Source: a bacterium (lineage in GTDB: Bacteria; Bacteroidota; Bacteroidia; NS11-12g; UBA9320). From it: a stretch of DNA of 56,830 bases. The notes beneath the pieces are model-generated. The model had not been told where the DNA came from, ran no database searches, and was given only the letters and a program-made list of their open reading frames with translations. The DNA is taken from NCBI GenBank assembly GCA_018223105.1, contig JAAEYY010000021.1, positions 1 through 56,830 of the forward strand. The letters are read 5' to 3'. Shown here in pieces: positions 35,932-44,422 of the stretch (the stretch's first letter is position 1; each line of letters starts with the position of its first letter). Both the position numbers and the translations under genes were made by a program.

Positions 35932-37421
35932 TCCGGTACATCACCACCTTCAAATTCTTCCATTGGAGCTATATCCGATCCGTCTGTTCCATCTTCCGCA
36001 TCTTTATACCCCTGCTCTATCAACATATGCTGAACGATGTCAGGCAAGTTGGCAGCACCCACTTTCTTGAATATTATTTCTTTATTCTCATTGAGCACAT
36101 AAATCTGTGGTGTTGTAGTAATATTATAGTGCTTTCTAAATTTATCTTCTCCAAAAGCATTGGCTACATTGAGGAAGTTCAATTCCTTTTCTCGCACATA
36201 CTTTTTCCAGCCTTCCCAGTCGCCTTGCGTATAAACGGCATAAATGAATACCTCTTCTTTGTTACAGCTATCATAGAACTTTTTCACAATCGGAATTTCT
36301 TTTTTACAATGGCCGCATTCATGGTCCCAGAAGATCACAATGGTTACCGGCGAATTCACCTCGTAAAGTGAGTGTGTATTTGCGGTGAATGTGGTATCAG
36401 GCATGTTCATGTTTGGAGCAATCTTTCCGCAAAGTGTTGCTTCCATTTTTCCGGCCTGTTCGCACATATCAGCTTTAAAAGCAGAATCTATCCAAAACGC
36501 TTTCCCTGTGCAGTAATAGTTAGCAGCGATGTAATGAGTTGCCTTGTCAAAGCACAGATACTTCACATCCTGGAAATGTCGTAATAAGTAGTGTAAAGTA
36601 TGTTTGAACTGATCTCTACTTCCGGCGGCTTCAATATCTTTAATTAGTTTATCTGCTAACATGATTGCCGTATCTGCAATGGGTGGAACGTAGCTATTAA
36701 AATACTCTTTTATTTTGGCATGAAATACCGGTGAACGAACCAAACCATCTTCTGAATGATCTACATTATCCCAGTAATGAGATCTCACCCAAAGGTACTT
36801 CCAGGTATTAACATCCTTCTTTGCAACGCTTGCAGGTGCCTCCGGAGGAGTCACTTCTTTCATTGCTTTGTAGAGCTTACCGATAAATAGATCCGGGTTC
36901 TTAGTTGTAACTTCTTCTCTTTTAGCTGCTACTTCTTTTCCTACTTCTTGATATTTAGTGATAAGCGCTGCTCTTTGAACAGAGTCTTCTTCTGCTTCAA
37001 TCTGTCGTCTCAAATCTGCAGCTTCTTCCCCTTTTTTCGTTGCAAAGCGATTAAACTCAAAAAACACTTTATTCTCTTCAGAGCCTTTAATCACCATATT
37101 TTCAGGCTTTAACTCCGTATTGTTTTCGAAGTAATATTTAGTCTGATCTTCATCATCAGAAATCACAATCTCGAAGTAATTATGGTCTGGTAATACCACC
37201 AAATAAATACCGGTTTCCAAGGTCTTTTCACCAACAAAATGGAATACCCCATCTTTACAAACTGAACTTGTATCTCTGGCATATTGTTTATCCATGAGAT
37301 GATTTGCAAGAATGAGTTCGTTTGGACAGGAAAGCCCCTTAATCTTCACGGCAATATCGTATTGCGCTTGAGATTGAATTGCAGTAAAAAAGCCAATAAG
37401 AAGTATGAGTATTTTTTTCAT
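35928..37421 (-). CDS. Secreted DUF4369/DUF5106 thioredoxin-fold protein
   Basis: A 497-residue exported protein (signal peptide MKKILILLIGFFTAIQSQAQ). The N-terminal beta domain (about 20-130) resembles DUF4369. A helical part (about 130-340) resembles DUF5106. The C-terminal TlpA/AhpC-type thioredoxin domain (about 345-475) has the redox site FWDHECGHCKKE and cis-proline TTTPQIYVL. An acidic tail ends the protein. It should reduce or form disulfides outside the cytoplasm. I chose the ATG at the signal peptide, 13 codons after an alternative start. Confidence 0.85.
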   Translation of the reverse strand: MKKILILLIGFFTAIQSQAQYDIAVKIKGLSCPNELILANHLMDKQYARDTSSVCKDGVFHFVGEKTLETGIYLVVLPDHNYFEIVISDDEDQTKYYFENNTELKPENMVIKGSEENKVFFEFNRFATKKGEEAADLRRQIEAEEDSVQRAALITKYQEVGKEVAAKREEVTTKNPDLFIGKLYKAMKEVTPPEAPASVAKKDVNTWKYLWVRSHYWDNVDHSEDGLVRSPVFHAKIKEYFNSYVPPIADTAIMLADKLIKDIEAAGSRDQFKHTLHYLLRHFQDVKYLCFDKATHYIAANYYCTGKAFWIDSAFKADMCEQAGKMEATLCGKIAPNMNMPDTTFTANTHSLYEVNSPVTIVIFWDHECGHCKKEIPIVKKFYDSCNKEEVFIYAVYTQGDWEGWKKYVREKELNFLNVANAFGEDKFRKHYNITTTPQIYVLNENKEIIFKKVGAANLPDIVQHMLIEQGYKDAEDGTDGSDIAPMEEFEGGDVPD

Positions 37422-37498
37422 ATGTTTGGTAAGCAATAGTACAAAAAATGTAACAAGCATTTAAGTTATCTATTATTATGACTATTTAATGCTCAAAA

Positions 37499-37858
37499 AT
37501 GATGCCTAATCACTCTGAACAATCTAATAACGATTCATTTTTTGAAATGGTTTATCAAGTGGTAAGATTAATTCCTCCCGGAAGAGTAACTACTTACGGG
37601 GCAATTGGCAAGTACCTTGGGGCGGCACGCTCTGCCAGAATGGTCGGTTGGGCCATGAACAACGCACATTCAGTGCATCCACCGGTTCCGGCACATCGTG
37701 TGGTAAACCGCATAGGATTGTTGACAGGTAAAGCTCATTTCAGTACACCACAGCAAATGCAAGTTTTACTAGAAAATGAAGGTCTAAAGGTAAAAGACGA
37801 TCAAATCATTGACTTTAACACGTACTTCTGGGATCCTATGGAAGAACTAAAGATTTAA
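37499..37858 (+). CDS. Alkyltransferase-like protein (catalytic Cys replaced by Ala)
   Basis: A 119-residue protein of the MGMT DNA-binding family (MVYQVVRLIPPGRVTTYGAIG, RMVGWAMNN). The active-site motif PCHRV of true alkyltransferases reads PAHRV here, with Ala65 in place of Cys. Such alkyltransferase-like proteins bind O6-alkylguanine and hand the lesion to nucleotide excision repair instead of repairing it. There is a C-terminal extension of about 25 residues. It overlaps the convergent ybaB gene by 12 bases. Confidence 0.9.
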   Translation: MMPNHSEQSNNDSFFEMVYQVVRLIPPGRVTTYGAIGKYLGAARSARMVGWAMNNAHSVHPPVPAHRVVNRIGLLTGKAHFSTPQQMQVLLENEGLKVKDDQIIDFNTYFWDPMEELKI

Positions 37859-38143
37859 GCCCGGAATATTTGGCATAATCTCCCTTAACTTCTCTTGATT
37901 GGCTTGCTCTGCCATTCGAAGTGCATCATTAGTGGCTTGTACAATCATGTGTTCTACTTCTTCTTGGGGTCTTACTTTATATGCGCTTTCATTCACTTTT
38001 ATTGATAGAATTTCACGTGCACCATTGCAAGTTACTTTGGTCATGCCATTCATAGACTCTCCTTCAAACTCCATAGCTGCTAGCACTTCGCGCATCTCCT
38101 CAGCTTTCTTCTGAGCTTCTTTTATCTTATTAAATCCGAACAT
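37847..38143 (-). CDS. YbaB/EbfC nucleoid-associated protein
   Basis: A 98-residue DNA-binding protein of the YbaB/EbfC family: MFGFNKIKEAQKKAEEMREVL helix, GMTKVTCNGAREILSIKV strand region and a C-terminal helical stretch with ATNDALRMAEQ. Members bind DNA as dimers. In many genomes the gene is next to dnaX and recR; here it is not. Confidence 0.93.
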   Translation of the reverse strand: MFGFNKIKEAQKKAEEMREVLAAMEFEGESMNGMTKVTCNGAREILSIKVNESAYKVRPQEEVEHMIVQATNDALRMAEQANQEKLREIMPNIPGLNL

Positions 38144-38240
38144 TCGTTAATTAGGTTTACTTTAAAATTTAATACAAGCCGCGCGAATTTATCAATATCT
38201 TCCTTACATTGGCATTTTTATTTTCAACTAATATCCATTT

Positions 38241-39887
38241 ATGAAAAGCATATACATACTTTTCACGCTACTAATAATCAGTACATTAGCGTGCAACAGC
38301 TCCGAAAAAAAGGACAATAAAGCAGAAGAAATTACAGAAGAACAGCCCTCCGATTTAACCAGCTATATCGAGGTTGGACTAAGCACAGACTTAGCTCAAT
38401 TAGAAGAATATGAAAGAGCTATGTTACCACATTTGATCAAAGCTGCAGATATTATGAATGAGCTTTTTTGGGTGCAGGCATATGGAGATAGAAAAGCGCT
38501 TTTTGCGAATATAAAAGATGACGATTTACTGAATTTCGCTCGAATAAACTACGGTCCATGGGATCGATTGAATGGCGATAAACCCTTCATTGAAGGAGTG
38601 GGTGAAAAACCTTTAGGCGCAAATATTTATCCTGCAGATATCACCAAGGAAGAATTTGAAGATGCAGGCCTGGAAGATGAAAAGGGTCAATACTCTATGG
38701 TGAGACGAAATGATGAGGGTAAACTTTATACTATTCCTTATCATGAATTTTTCAAAGATCAACTTACCGAAGCCAGCAACCATATAAAGGCTGCTGCTGA
38801 ACTCTGTGAAAATGAAGAACTCAAGACTTACCTTGAATTGAGAGCTGAAGCTTTACTCACCGATGATTTTGACAAAAGCGATATCGCTTGGCTTAACATG
38901 AAAACCAATGGTATTGATATCATTATTGGTCCAATAGAACATTACGAAGACAAACTCTATAATTATAGAACAGCTTACGAATCATATGTCCTGGTTAAAG
39001 ACAAAGAATGGAGTGCTAAGCTTGCGAAATACGTGACCTTCCTACCTCAATTGCAAAGTGAGTTACCGGTAGACCCAAAATACAAACAAGAGACCCCAAG
39101 TAGCGATGGAGCGCAACTCAATGCATATGATGTGATCTTCTACGCAGGGGACTGCAATGCAGGCAGCAAAACTATTGCGGTTAATCTACCTAATGATGAG
39201 CAAATACAGGTTGAGCATGGAACGAGAAGAAGTCAGCTTAAGAATGCCATGAAAGCAAAGTTTGATCATATTTTACTTCCAATTTCAGAAGTTCTGATAT
39301 CAGAAGATCAGCGAAAGCACATCACATTCAATGCTTTCTTTAGCAACACTATGTTTCACGAAGTGGCACACGGACTTGGCATTAAAAATACTGTGAATGG
39401 TAAAGGCACGGTTCGAGAGGCACTAGCTGAGGAATTTAGCGCTTTGGAAGAAGGGAAAGCCGACATTCTTGGACTTTATATGGTTACCAGTTTAAAGGAA
39501 ATGGGCGAGTTAGAAGAAGGCGAACTCATGGATTACTATGTAACCTTCATGGCCAGTATTTTCCGATCTGTTCGATTTGGCGCTTCTTCAGCACATGGGA
39601 AAGCCAATATGCTTCGATTTAATTACTTCAAAGATAAAGAAGCCTTTAAGCGAAATGAAGATGGCACTTACTCTGTAGATATGGCCAAGATGAAAGAAGC
39701 TGTAAAAAGTTTAACAGCCATGATTCTTAAATTACAAGGTGATGGAGATAAAGATGCTGTTATTCAATTAATGGAAAAGGACGGTATAATCCATGCCGAT
39801 CTTGAGGCCGATCTTCAAAGATTAGAAGATGCCGAAATTCCGGTGGATGTAGTATTCAAACAAGGAATTGCACATTTAGGACTATAA
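38241..39887 (+). CDS. M49-like zinc peptidase lipoprotein
   Basis: A 548-residue lipoprotein (signal MKSIYILFTLLIISTLAC). The metal site is HEVAH (His373, Glu374, His377), with EEGKAD (Glu403, Glu404, Asp408) 30 residues later, the layout of dipeptidyl peptidase III. Classical enzymes have a six-residue HELLGH; this one has the five-residue form HEVAH, as I recall for some bacterial members. It should release peptides or act on another substrate in the periplasm or outer membrane. It lacks the fused Nudix part seen in some relatives. Confidence 0.8.
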   Translation: MKSIYILFTLLIISTLACNSSEKKDNKAEEITEEQPSDLTSYIEVGLSTDLAQLEEYERAMLPHLIKAADIMNELFWVQAYGDRKALFANIKDDDLLNFARINYGPWDRLNGDKPFIEGVGEKPLGANIYPADITKEEFEDAGLEDEKGQYSMVRRNDEGKLYTIPYHEFFKDQLTEASNHIKAAAELCENEELKTYLELRAEALLTDDFDKSDIAWLNMKTNGIDIIIGPIEHYEDKLYNYRTAYESYVLVKDKEWSAKLAKYVTFLPQLQSELPVDPKYKQETPSSDGAQLNAYDVIFYAGDCNAGSKTIAVNLPNDEQIQVEHGTRRSQLKNAMKAKFDHILLPISEVLISEDQRKHITFNAFFSNTMFHEVAHGLGIKNTVNGKGTVREALAEEFSALEEGKADILGLYMVTSLKEMGELEEGELMDYYVTFMASIFRSVRFGASSAHGKANMLRFNYFKDKEAFKRNEDGTYSVDMAKMKEAVKSLTAMILKLQGDGDKDAVIQLMEKDGIIHADLEADLQRLEDAEIPVDVVFKQGIAHLGL

Positions 39888-39889
39888 AA

Positions 39890-39914
39890 AAAGGGGACTT
39901 TCGTCCCCCTTTTC
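39890..39914. terminator. Bidirectional terminator between the M49 and PKD genes
   Basis: AAGGGGAC, a TTTC loop and GTCCCC with a following C and T-run form a 6-bp GC-rich stem with an A-run on the left. It can stop both converging genes. Confidence 0.85.
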
Positions 39915-39932
39915 GTTCATCAGAAATATTCC

Positions 39933-41810
39933 TTACTCCTTAAGGAACTTTACTATGGTTAGTGTTCCGTCATCCGCAAATACATGCGCGTAGTACATCC
40001 CCTTGGTTAGTTTACTGATGTCGATTTGCCTTAGATCGCCTTGTTGTTCTAAAGCCAAACTTCCATCCATCGCGTAAATCTTAACCGAGCTTAGTTTTTT
40101 ATCATCAGAGCTTATAGCCACTGTTGTTCTTGCAGGACTCGGACTAACATTGGCTCGCCAAGAAACTGCTCCTTTAACATCTGTGTTTTTAGTTGGTGTT
40201 TCTTCAGCAACCGATTTCTGAAGCCCTATTCTTACTTTATAGGTAATGCTTGTTTTACATTCGGTACGAGGATCATACACTGTTAATGTAACTTCATATA
40301 CCCCTCTTTGTGAGTACTTGTGTCGGGTCTTTTCACCTTCTCCATATGATCCATCACCGTAATCCCAGTAATATCTGCTCTTATCAGATCCATTACTTCT
40401 CGCTTTAAAGTAGACCTTGTTAGAGTAAGTGGCATATTTAAAATCAGCTTTCAGGTCACATGGTCTTTCAATTAGAATGGTCTTACACACACAGGTTTTA
40501 CATTTTGTTCTAGGGTTGAATACGATAAGGCAAATCTCATACTTACCGTATCCATCGTATTCATGCTTGGTTTTAATTCCGGTTCCATCCTGCATGTCGC
40601 CGAATGACCAGAAGTACAATACTGAGTCTTGGTTAGATTTAGCTTGAACCAAAATGTTTTTCCCATCAATTCTGACATCAAAATCTGCCCTTAAATCACA
40701 GCCTTTGTTTTCATCTTCAATCTTAACTCGTTTACAGATTTTTGTTCTGCAAACTTTATTCGTATTGGTATTGCTGGCATATACAGTAAGGCAGACCTCA
40801 TATACTCCGGGCTTATCGTAACTATGCTTTATTTCATCGCCGTAGCCTGTAATTCCATCGCCAAAATCCCAAACGAATCGCGCTGGTGAAGCATTGGCTT
40901 TAGCTACAAATTTGAAGTCGTTTCCGTCTTGTCTAAATTCGAATTTAGCTTCAAGGTCACAGTCATTGTCTTCCACAACTACTCTTTCGCAGGTCTTGAA
41001 GTCGCAGATAACAGTGCCTGTTTTTGAGTATACTGTTAGACATACTGCATATACTCCGGGTTTCTGATAACGGTGTCCAACTTCATCGCCGGTTCCTATG
41101 TTTCCATCACCAAAATCCCATACATATCGAACATTAGAATCATTAGCTTTAGCGTAAAATTTAAACGCATTGCCATCCTGACGATAATCGAATTTGGCTC
41201 TTAATGAGCAAGGGTCGATCAACACTCTTTTGCAAACTTCCGTCTTGCAACCGTAAATCGTGTCTTTTGCATAAAAGCAAACAGTGTATACCCCTCTTTG
41301 GTCATATCGGTGCTTGGCAGCCTGACCTCTAGCATGTTCTCCATCGCCAAAGCTAAAACCATAGACTACGTTGCTGCTGTTTGAAGTTCCTCGTACGGCA
41401 ATACTCATTCCATCCTGCACCAAATCGAATTCAGCTTTCAATCGATCGCAGTTTACAATTTCTACTGCCTTACAAACTCGCGTTGTACATCTTTGGTTTG
41501 AGACTGAATCGAAGGCAATTACAGTAAGGCATACTTTGTATTCTCCGGGAGAAGAAAAACTGTGTTTCGTACGCTGGCCTCTGAGTGAGCTGCCATCCGA
41601 AATCTCCCAAGAAAAAGCTGCGGGATAATGACTGGATCGAGCTACCAATTGTACCTCTAGGTTGTCATGATCAACATCAAAACTAAAATCAGACTTACAG
41701 TTTAATGTTTGAGCATTTGCAGATGTAATGATAAAAAATGAAAAAGTTAAAAGTAGTAGTTGAAGGACTTTACCTTGTAAATGTGTCTTCTGTAGATTAG
41801 GTAATTTCAT
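39933..41810 (-). CDS. Six-PKD T9SS-sorted surface protein with Cys-pair repeats
   Basis: A 625-residue exported protein: signal peptide (ending TSANA), six PKD domains of about 80 residues each (about 36-525), then a type IX sorting domain (SPSPARTTVAIS, VKIYAMDG, GMYYAHVF). PKD units 1-5 each carry four conserved Cys, and unit 6 lacks two of them together. I chose the ATG at 41810; another at 41831 lies at the predicted transcription start. An ECF-type promoter precedes it. It is probably an adhesin or stalk-like surface protein, transcribed alone. Confidence 0.85.
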   Translation of the reverse strand: MKLPNLQKTHLQGKVLQLLLLTFSFFIITSANAQTLNCKSDFSFDVDHDNLEVQLVARSSHYPAAFSWEISDGSSLRGQRTKHSFSSPGEYKVCLTVIAFDSVSNQRCTTRVCKAVEIVNCDRLKAEFDLVQDGMSIAVRGTSNSSNVVYGFSFGDGEHARGQAAKHRYDQRGVYTVCFYAKDTIYGCKTEVCKRVLIDPCSLRAKFDYRQDGNAFKFYAKANDSNVRYVWDFGDGNIGTGDEVGHRYQKPGVYAVCLTVYSKTGTVICDFKTCERVVVEDNDCDLEAKFEFRQDGNDFKFVAKANASPARFVWDFGDGITGYGDEIKHSYDKPGVYEVCLTVYASNTNTNKVCRTKICKRVKIEDENKGCDLRADFDVRIDGKNILVQAKSNQDSVLYFWSFGDMQDGTGIKTKHEYDGYGKYEICLIVFNPRTKCKTCVCKTILIERPCDLKADFKYATYSNKVYFKARSNGSDKSRYYWDYGDGSYGEGEKTRHKYSQRGVYEVTLTVYDPRTECKTSITYKVRIGLQKSVAEETPTKNTDVKGAVSWRANVSPSPARTTVAISSDDKKLSSVKIYAMDGSLALEQQGDLRQIDISKLTKGMYYAHVFADDGTLTIVKFLKE

Positions 41811-41835
41811 AGCAATTCTTCTTGTTTGCATATTG

Positions 41836-41861
41836 GTCTGCAAAAAATGAAGAGGGTTGCA
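41836..41861 (-). promoter_or_regulatory. Predicted ECF-sigma promoter of the six-PKD gene
   Basis: On the minus strand TGCAAC (41861-41856), 16 bases, AGAC (41839-41836). The -35 continues TGCAACCCTCTT, nearly the same as TGCAACCCTTTT before the sigma gene. GACCAAT here also aligns with GACTAAT there. Transcription would begin near 41830. Confidence 0.55.
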
Positions 41862-41912
41862 TTAAATTTTGAAACTAATTTGTATTATGCTGATTTATAG
41901 ACTCTTAAGCGA

Positions 41913-42887
41913 TTACTTTTTACGATTAATCACGTAATTAATCAGCGACTCGAGATAAGAAGTTGAACCTGTAGCCGGTAGTTTATTAAGTTGATTCAAG
42001 GCAGATTGCTTGTAAGAATGCATTCTATCGGTGGCATAATCTATGCCTCCTTTTTCCTTAACAAATTGAATAACTTCTTTAATTTCTTGCTTCGATTTCT
42101 TGTCCTTCTTCATGATACGAATGATCTTTTTTCGTTCAGAAGAAGATGACTTGTTTAAGGAGTAGATTAAAGGCAGGGTCATCTTATTTTCCACGATATC
42201 AATCCCTGTTGGCTTTCCTACATTGTTATCGCCATAATCGAAGAGATCATCCTTTATCTGAAATGCAATCCCAATATCCAGTCCCATTTGCCTTACATTC
42301 TCAATCACTTCTTCAGAGTCTGTCGTGCTGGCAGCACCAATCCCGCAACAAGAGGCCAAAAGGGAAGCTGTTTTTTTAGTGATGATATCGAAGTATACAT
42401 CCTCAGTAATATCCAATTTTCGGGCCTTCTCCATTTGAAGAAGCTCCCCTTCACTCATTTGCTCAACAGCAGATGATAGAATTTCGAGGGCCTGATGATC
42501 TTTATTCTTTAATGAAAGCAAGAGGCCTTTACTCAAGAGATAATCTCCTACGAGCACAGCGATCTTGTTTTTCCAGAGTGCGTTGATAGAAAAGTAACCT
42601 CTGCGCACATTTGCATCATCTACCACATCGTCATGCACTAAGGTTGCGGTATGAAGAAGTTCAACAAGGGAAGCACCTCTGTAGGTAGATTCATTAATGT
42701 CTCCAAACATCTTGGCGCAGTGCATTACAAGCAGTGGACGCATTTGTTTGCCTTTTCGCTTCACAATATAGGTCATAATGGTATCCAGTAAAGACACCTT
42801 ACTTCTCATGCTTTCGCGAAACTTCTCTTCGAATATCTTCAGCTCCTGCTCAATGGGTGATTTTATATATTCTAATTCCGAAGACAT
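41913..42887 (-). CDS. Polyprenyl diphosphate synthase
   Basis: A 324-residue all-trans long-chain prenyl diphosphate synthase, probably making the side chain of menaquinone or ubiquinone. It has the two aspartate-rich motifs HDDVVDDANVRRG and FQIKDDLFDYG, and KGKQMRPLLV near the start. IspB/octaprenyl-type or heptaprenyl-type cannot be told apart here. It is transcribed away from a terminator and is probably monocistronic. Confidence 0.93.
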   Translation of the reverse strand: MSSELEYIKSPIEQELKIFEEKFRESMRSKVSLLDTIMTYIVKRKGKQMRPLLVMHCAKMFGDINESTYRGASLVELLHTATLVHDDVVDDANVRRGYFSINALWKNKIAVLVGDYLLSKGLLLSLKNKDHQALEILSSAVEQMSEGELLQMEKARKLDITEDVYFDIITKKTASLLASCCGIGAASTTDSEEVIENVRQMGLDIGIAFQIKDDLFDYGDNNVGKPTGIDIVENKMTLPLIYSLNKSSSSERKKIIRIMKKDKKSKQEIKEVIQFVKEKGGIDYATDRMHSYKQSALNQLNKLPATGSTSYLESLINYVINRKK

Positions 42888-42930
42888 TAATTATAGCCGT
42901 GCAAGATACATTTTGCCTTTTAGTAGAAAC

Positions 42931-42958
42931 AAAAAAAGAGAGCAAATGCTCTCTTTTC
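42931..42958. terminator. Strong bidirectional terminator after the ExbB/ExbD operon
   Basis: AAAAGAGAGCA, AA, TGCTCTCTTTT is a perfect 11-bp dyad with A and T runs on both sides. It lies 20 bases after the last ExbD stop on the minus strand and ends that operon before the prenyl synthase gene. Confidence 0.88.
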
Positions 42959-42978
42959 TTTAAATATTATCGAAGATT

Positions 42979-43443
42979 TTAGTCTTCATCCAGAGCTTTA
43001 GCCGCTGTATAACTCAGTTTAAGTGCATTTACTTCTCTTAACTCCTGTTTGATATCGGAAATCATTCCCATTTTAACAGTAACGTCTGCTTTTAGAGAGG
43101 TGGTCATATACTTAATTTCGTCCGGATTCTTTTTTGAGTTAATCGATATGATATATGGTTGTATCATATCAAGATCCGCAAAATCGTCACCCAGTTGAAT
43201 TCTACTTGCTGTTCCGTTTCTGTCATCAAGCGGCGGACCAACAAAGATGTAATATAGTCTTGATTTCTTTTCGAGCTTTTCTACTTCTGTAGCTTGAGGC
43301 AGTTTGGTTCGCACCTTCATTTCACTGTCTCTCATTTTAGTTGCCACCATGAAGAAGAAGAGCAGCATGAAAACAATATCGGGCAGCGACGATGTATTAA
43401 TCGCCGGACTCTCGCCTCCTTTTTTCTTCTTAAACTTTGACAT
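42979..43443 (-). CDS. ExbD/TolR-family protein (second copy of operon)
   Basis: A 154-residue protein with one N-terminal membrane helix (DIVFMLLFFFMVATKMRDSE) containing the conserved Asp that conducts protons in ExbD/TolR, and a periplasmic domain. With ExbB it uses the proton gradient to power TonB-dependent transport or Tol function. Its start overlaps the preceding ExbD stop by one base. It is the last gene before a terminator. Confidence 0.92.
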   Translation of the reverse strand: MSKFKKKKGGESPAINTSSLPDIVFMLLFFFMVATKMRDSEMKVRTKLPQATEVEKLEKKSRLYYIFVGPPLDDRNGTASRIQLGDDFADLDMIQPYIISINSKKNPDEIKYMTTSLKADVTVKMGMISDIKQELREVNALKLSYTAAKALDED

Positions 43444-43988
43444 TAATTACCTCCTACGTTAACCGGTTCTGCTTCTGATAATTTCTTAGGATATTTATCA
43501 GTAACCTCTTTTGCTTGATCTTCTGATCGAAGTTTATCTAGAGGTACACCAAATTTTCTGATAGAGTATTCATCTCTTACTTCAGAGTAAGCTGCAGAAA
43601 GTTCATTATACACTCTTACATACATATCGTAAGATGTTCCTCTATCGTTCTTAAGTGAAACAATAGCATCTGTTGAACTCACTGCTAAATTTGGATCCTT
43701 ACCTTCATTCGTCAAATGTTGAATGGTTTTATCCTTTAGCTTCTCTATTCGCATGAGCTCGCCTTCAACCAATAACTGATCGTTGGCGTTCACAAGCACT
43801 TCCAAAACATTCCTTTTTCTCTGCTTGGTATCAGGTGGTGGGACATCCGTAATAGGCGGAAGTGTTACCTGAAGACCGGTTGGAATATCCATGGTAGTGG
43901 TTACAAGGAAAAACACAAGCAACAGAAATGCGATATCTGCCATAGATCCTGCGTTTATTTCCGGTATGCCTCTGCCGCTTCTTGCCAT
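43443..43988 (-). CDS. ExbD/TolR-family protein (first copy of operon)
   Basis: A 181-residue ExbD/TolR protein. The membrane helix ADIAFLLLVFFLVTTTMD carries the conserved Asp, and the periplasmic part has TLPPITDVPPPD and a long insertion compared with E. coli ExbD (141 residues). Two different ExbD proteins in one operon are common in Flavobacteriia and may form a mixed ring with ExbB. It starts three bases after the small membrane protein. Confidence 0.92.
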   Translation of the reverse strand: MARSGRGIPEINAGSMADIAFLLLVFFLVTTTMDIPTGLQVTLPPITDVPPPDTKQRKRNVLEVLVNANDQLLVEGELMRIEKLKDKTIQHLTNEGKDPNLAVSSTDAIVSLKNDRGTSYDMYVRVYNELSAAYSEVRDEYSIRKFGVPLDKLRSEDQAKEVTDKYPKKLSEAEPVNVGGN

Positions 43989-43991
43989 TTT

Positions 43992-44420
43992 TTAACTTTT
44001 AAAGATTGCGCTTACTTCTGCTGCTATGATTGATACAATTGCAATAGCAATGGAACCATACATAATGTAAAGACCGGCATCTACCATTTTAGAACTTCCA
44101 ATCTCCGTTACGCCAAACTCTATGTATTTGTCAGTAATCTCACCTGCAGAAAGACTGTATCCTATACCTGCAAGTATGAGCATTACCACGATTCCTACTA
44201 CTGACTTGATTGCCGATTTTGGTTGATATATTAATCCTCCAAGTGCTCCAACTATTGCTGCTACAATTGCTACTGCAAACAGCGTAATTGTTAGACCAAT
44301 GCTGAAAGATGTTCCTTTGAAAAAGTTCTCACCGAACCAAAGGAGATAAAACACACCATAGGCAATACAAGCTACAATGATAGCATAGAATACAATTGTG
44401 ATTATTCTACTTGTGCTCAT
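43992..44420 (-). CDS. Small four-helix membrane protein of the ExbB/ExbD operon
   Basis: A 142-residue protein with four predicted membrane helices (about 5-28, 36-62, 72-90, 115-137) and no recognised domain. It sits between ExbB and the two ExbD genes with two- and three-base gaps, so it is co-translated with them. Uncharacterised membrane proteins occur at this place in flavobacterial operons. A role in assembling or modulating the ExbB/ExbD motor is only inferred from position. Confidence 0.75.
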   Translation of the reverse strand: MSTSRIITIVFYAIIVACIAYGVFYLLWFGENFFKGTSFSIGLTITLFAVAIVAAIVGALGGLIYQPKSAIKSVVGIVVMLILAGIGYSLSAGEITDKYIEFGVTEIGSSKMVDAGLYIMYGSIAIAIVSIIAAEVSAIFKS

Positions 44421-44422
44421 AA

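Noticed and set aside
37691..37693. Inactivated MGMT pseudogene because the catalytic Cys is Ala
   Set aside because: The frame is intact, and alkyltransferase-like proteins normally lack this Cys.
39933..41810. DNA tandem repeat or CRISPR-like array in the six-PKD gene
   Set aside because: Repetition is at protein level only, with diverged bases and 80-residue units in one open frame.
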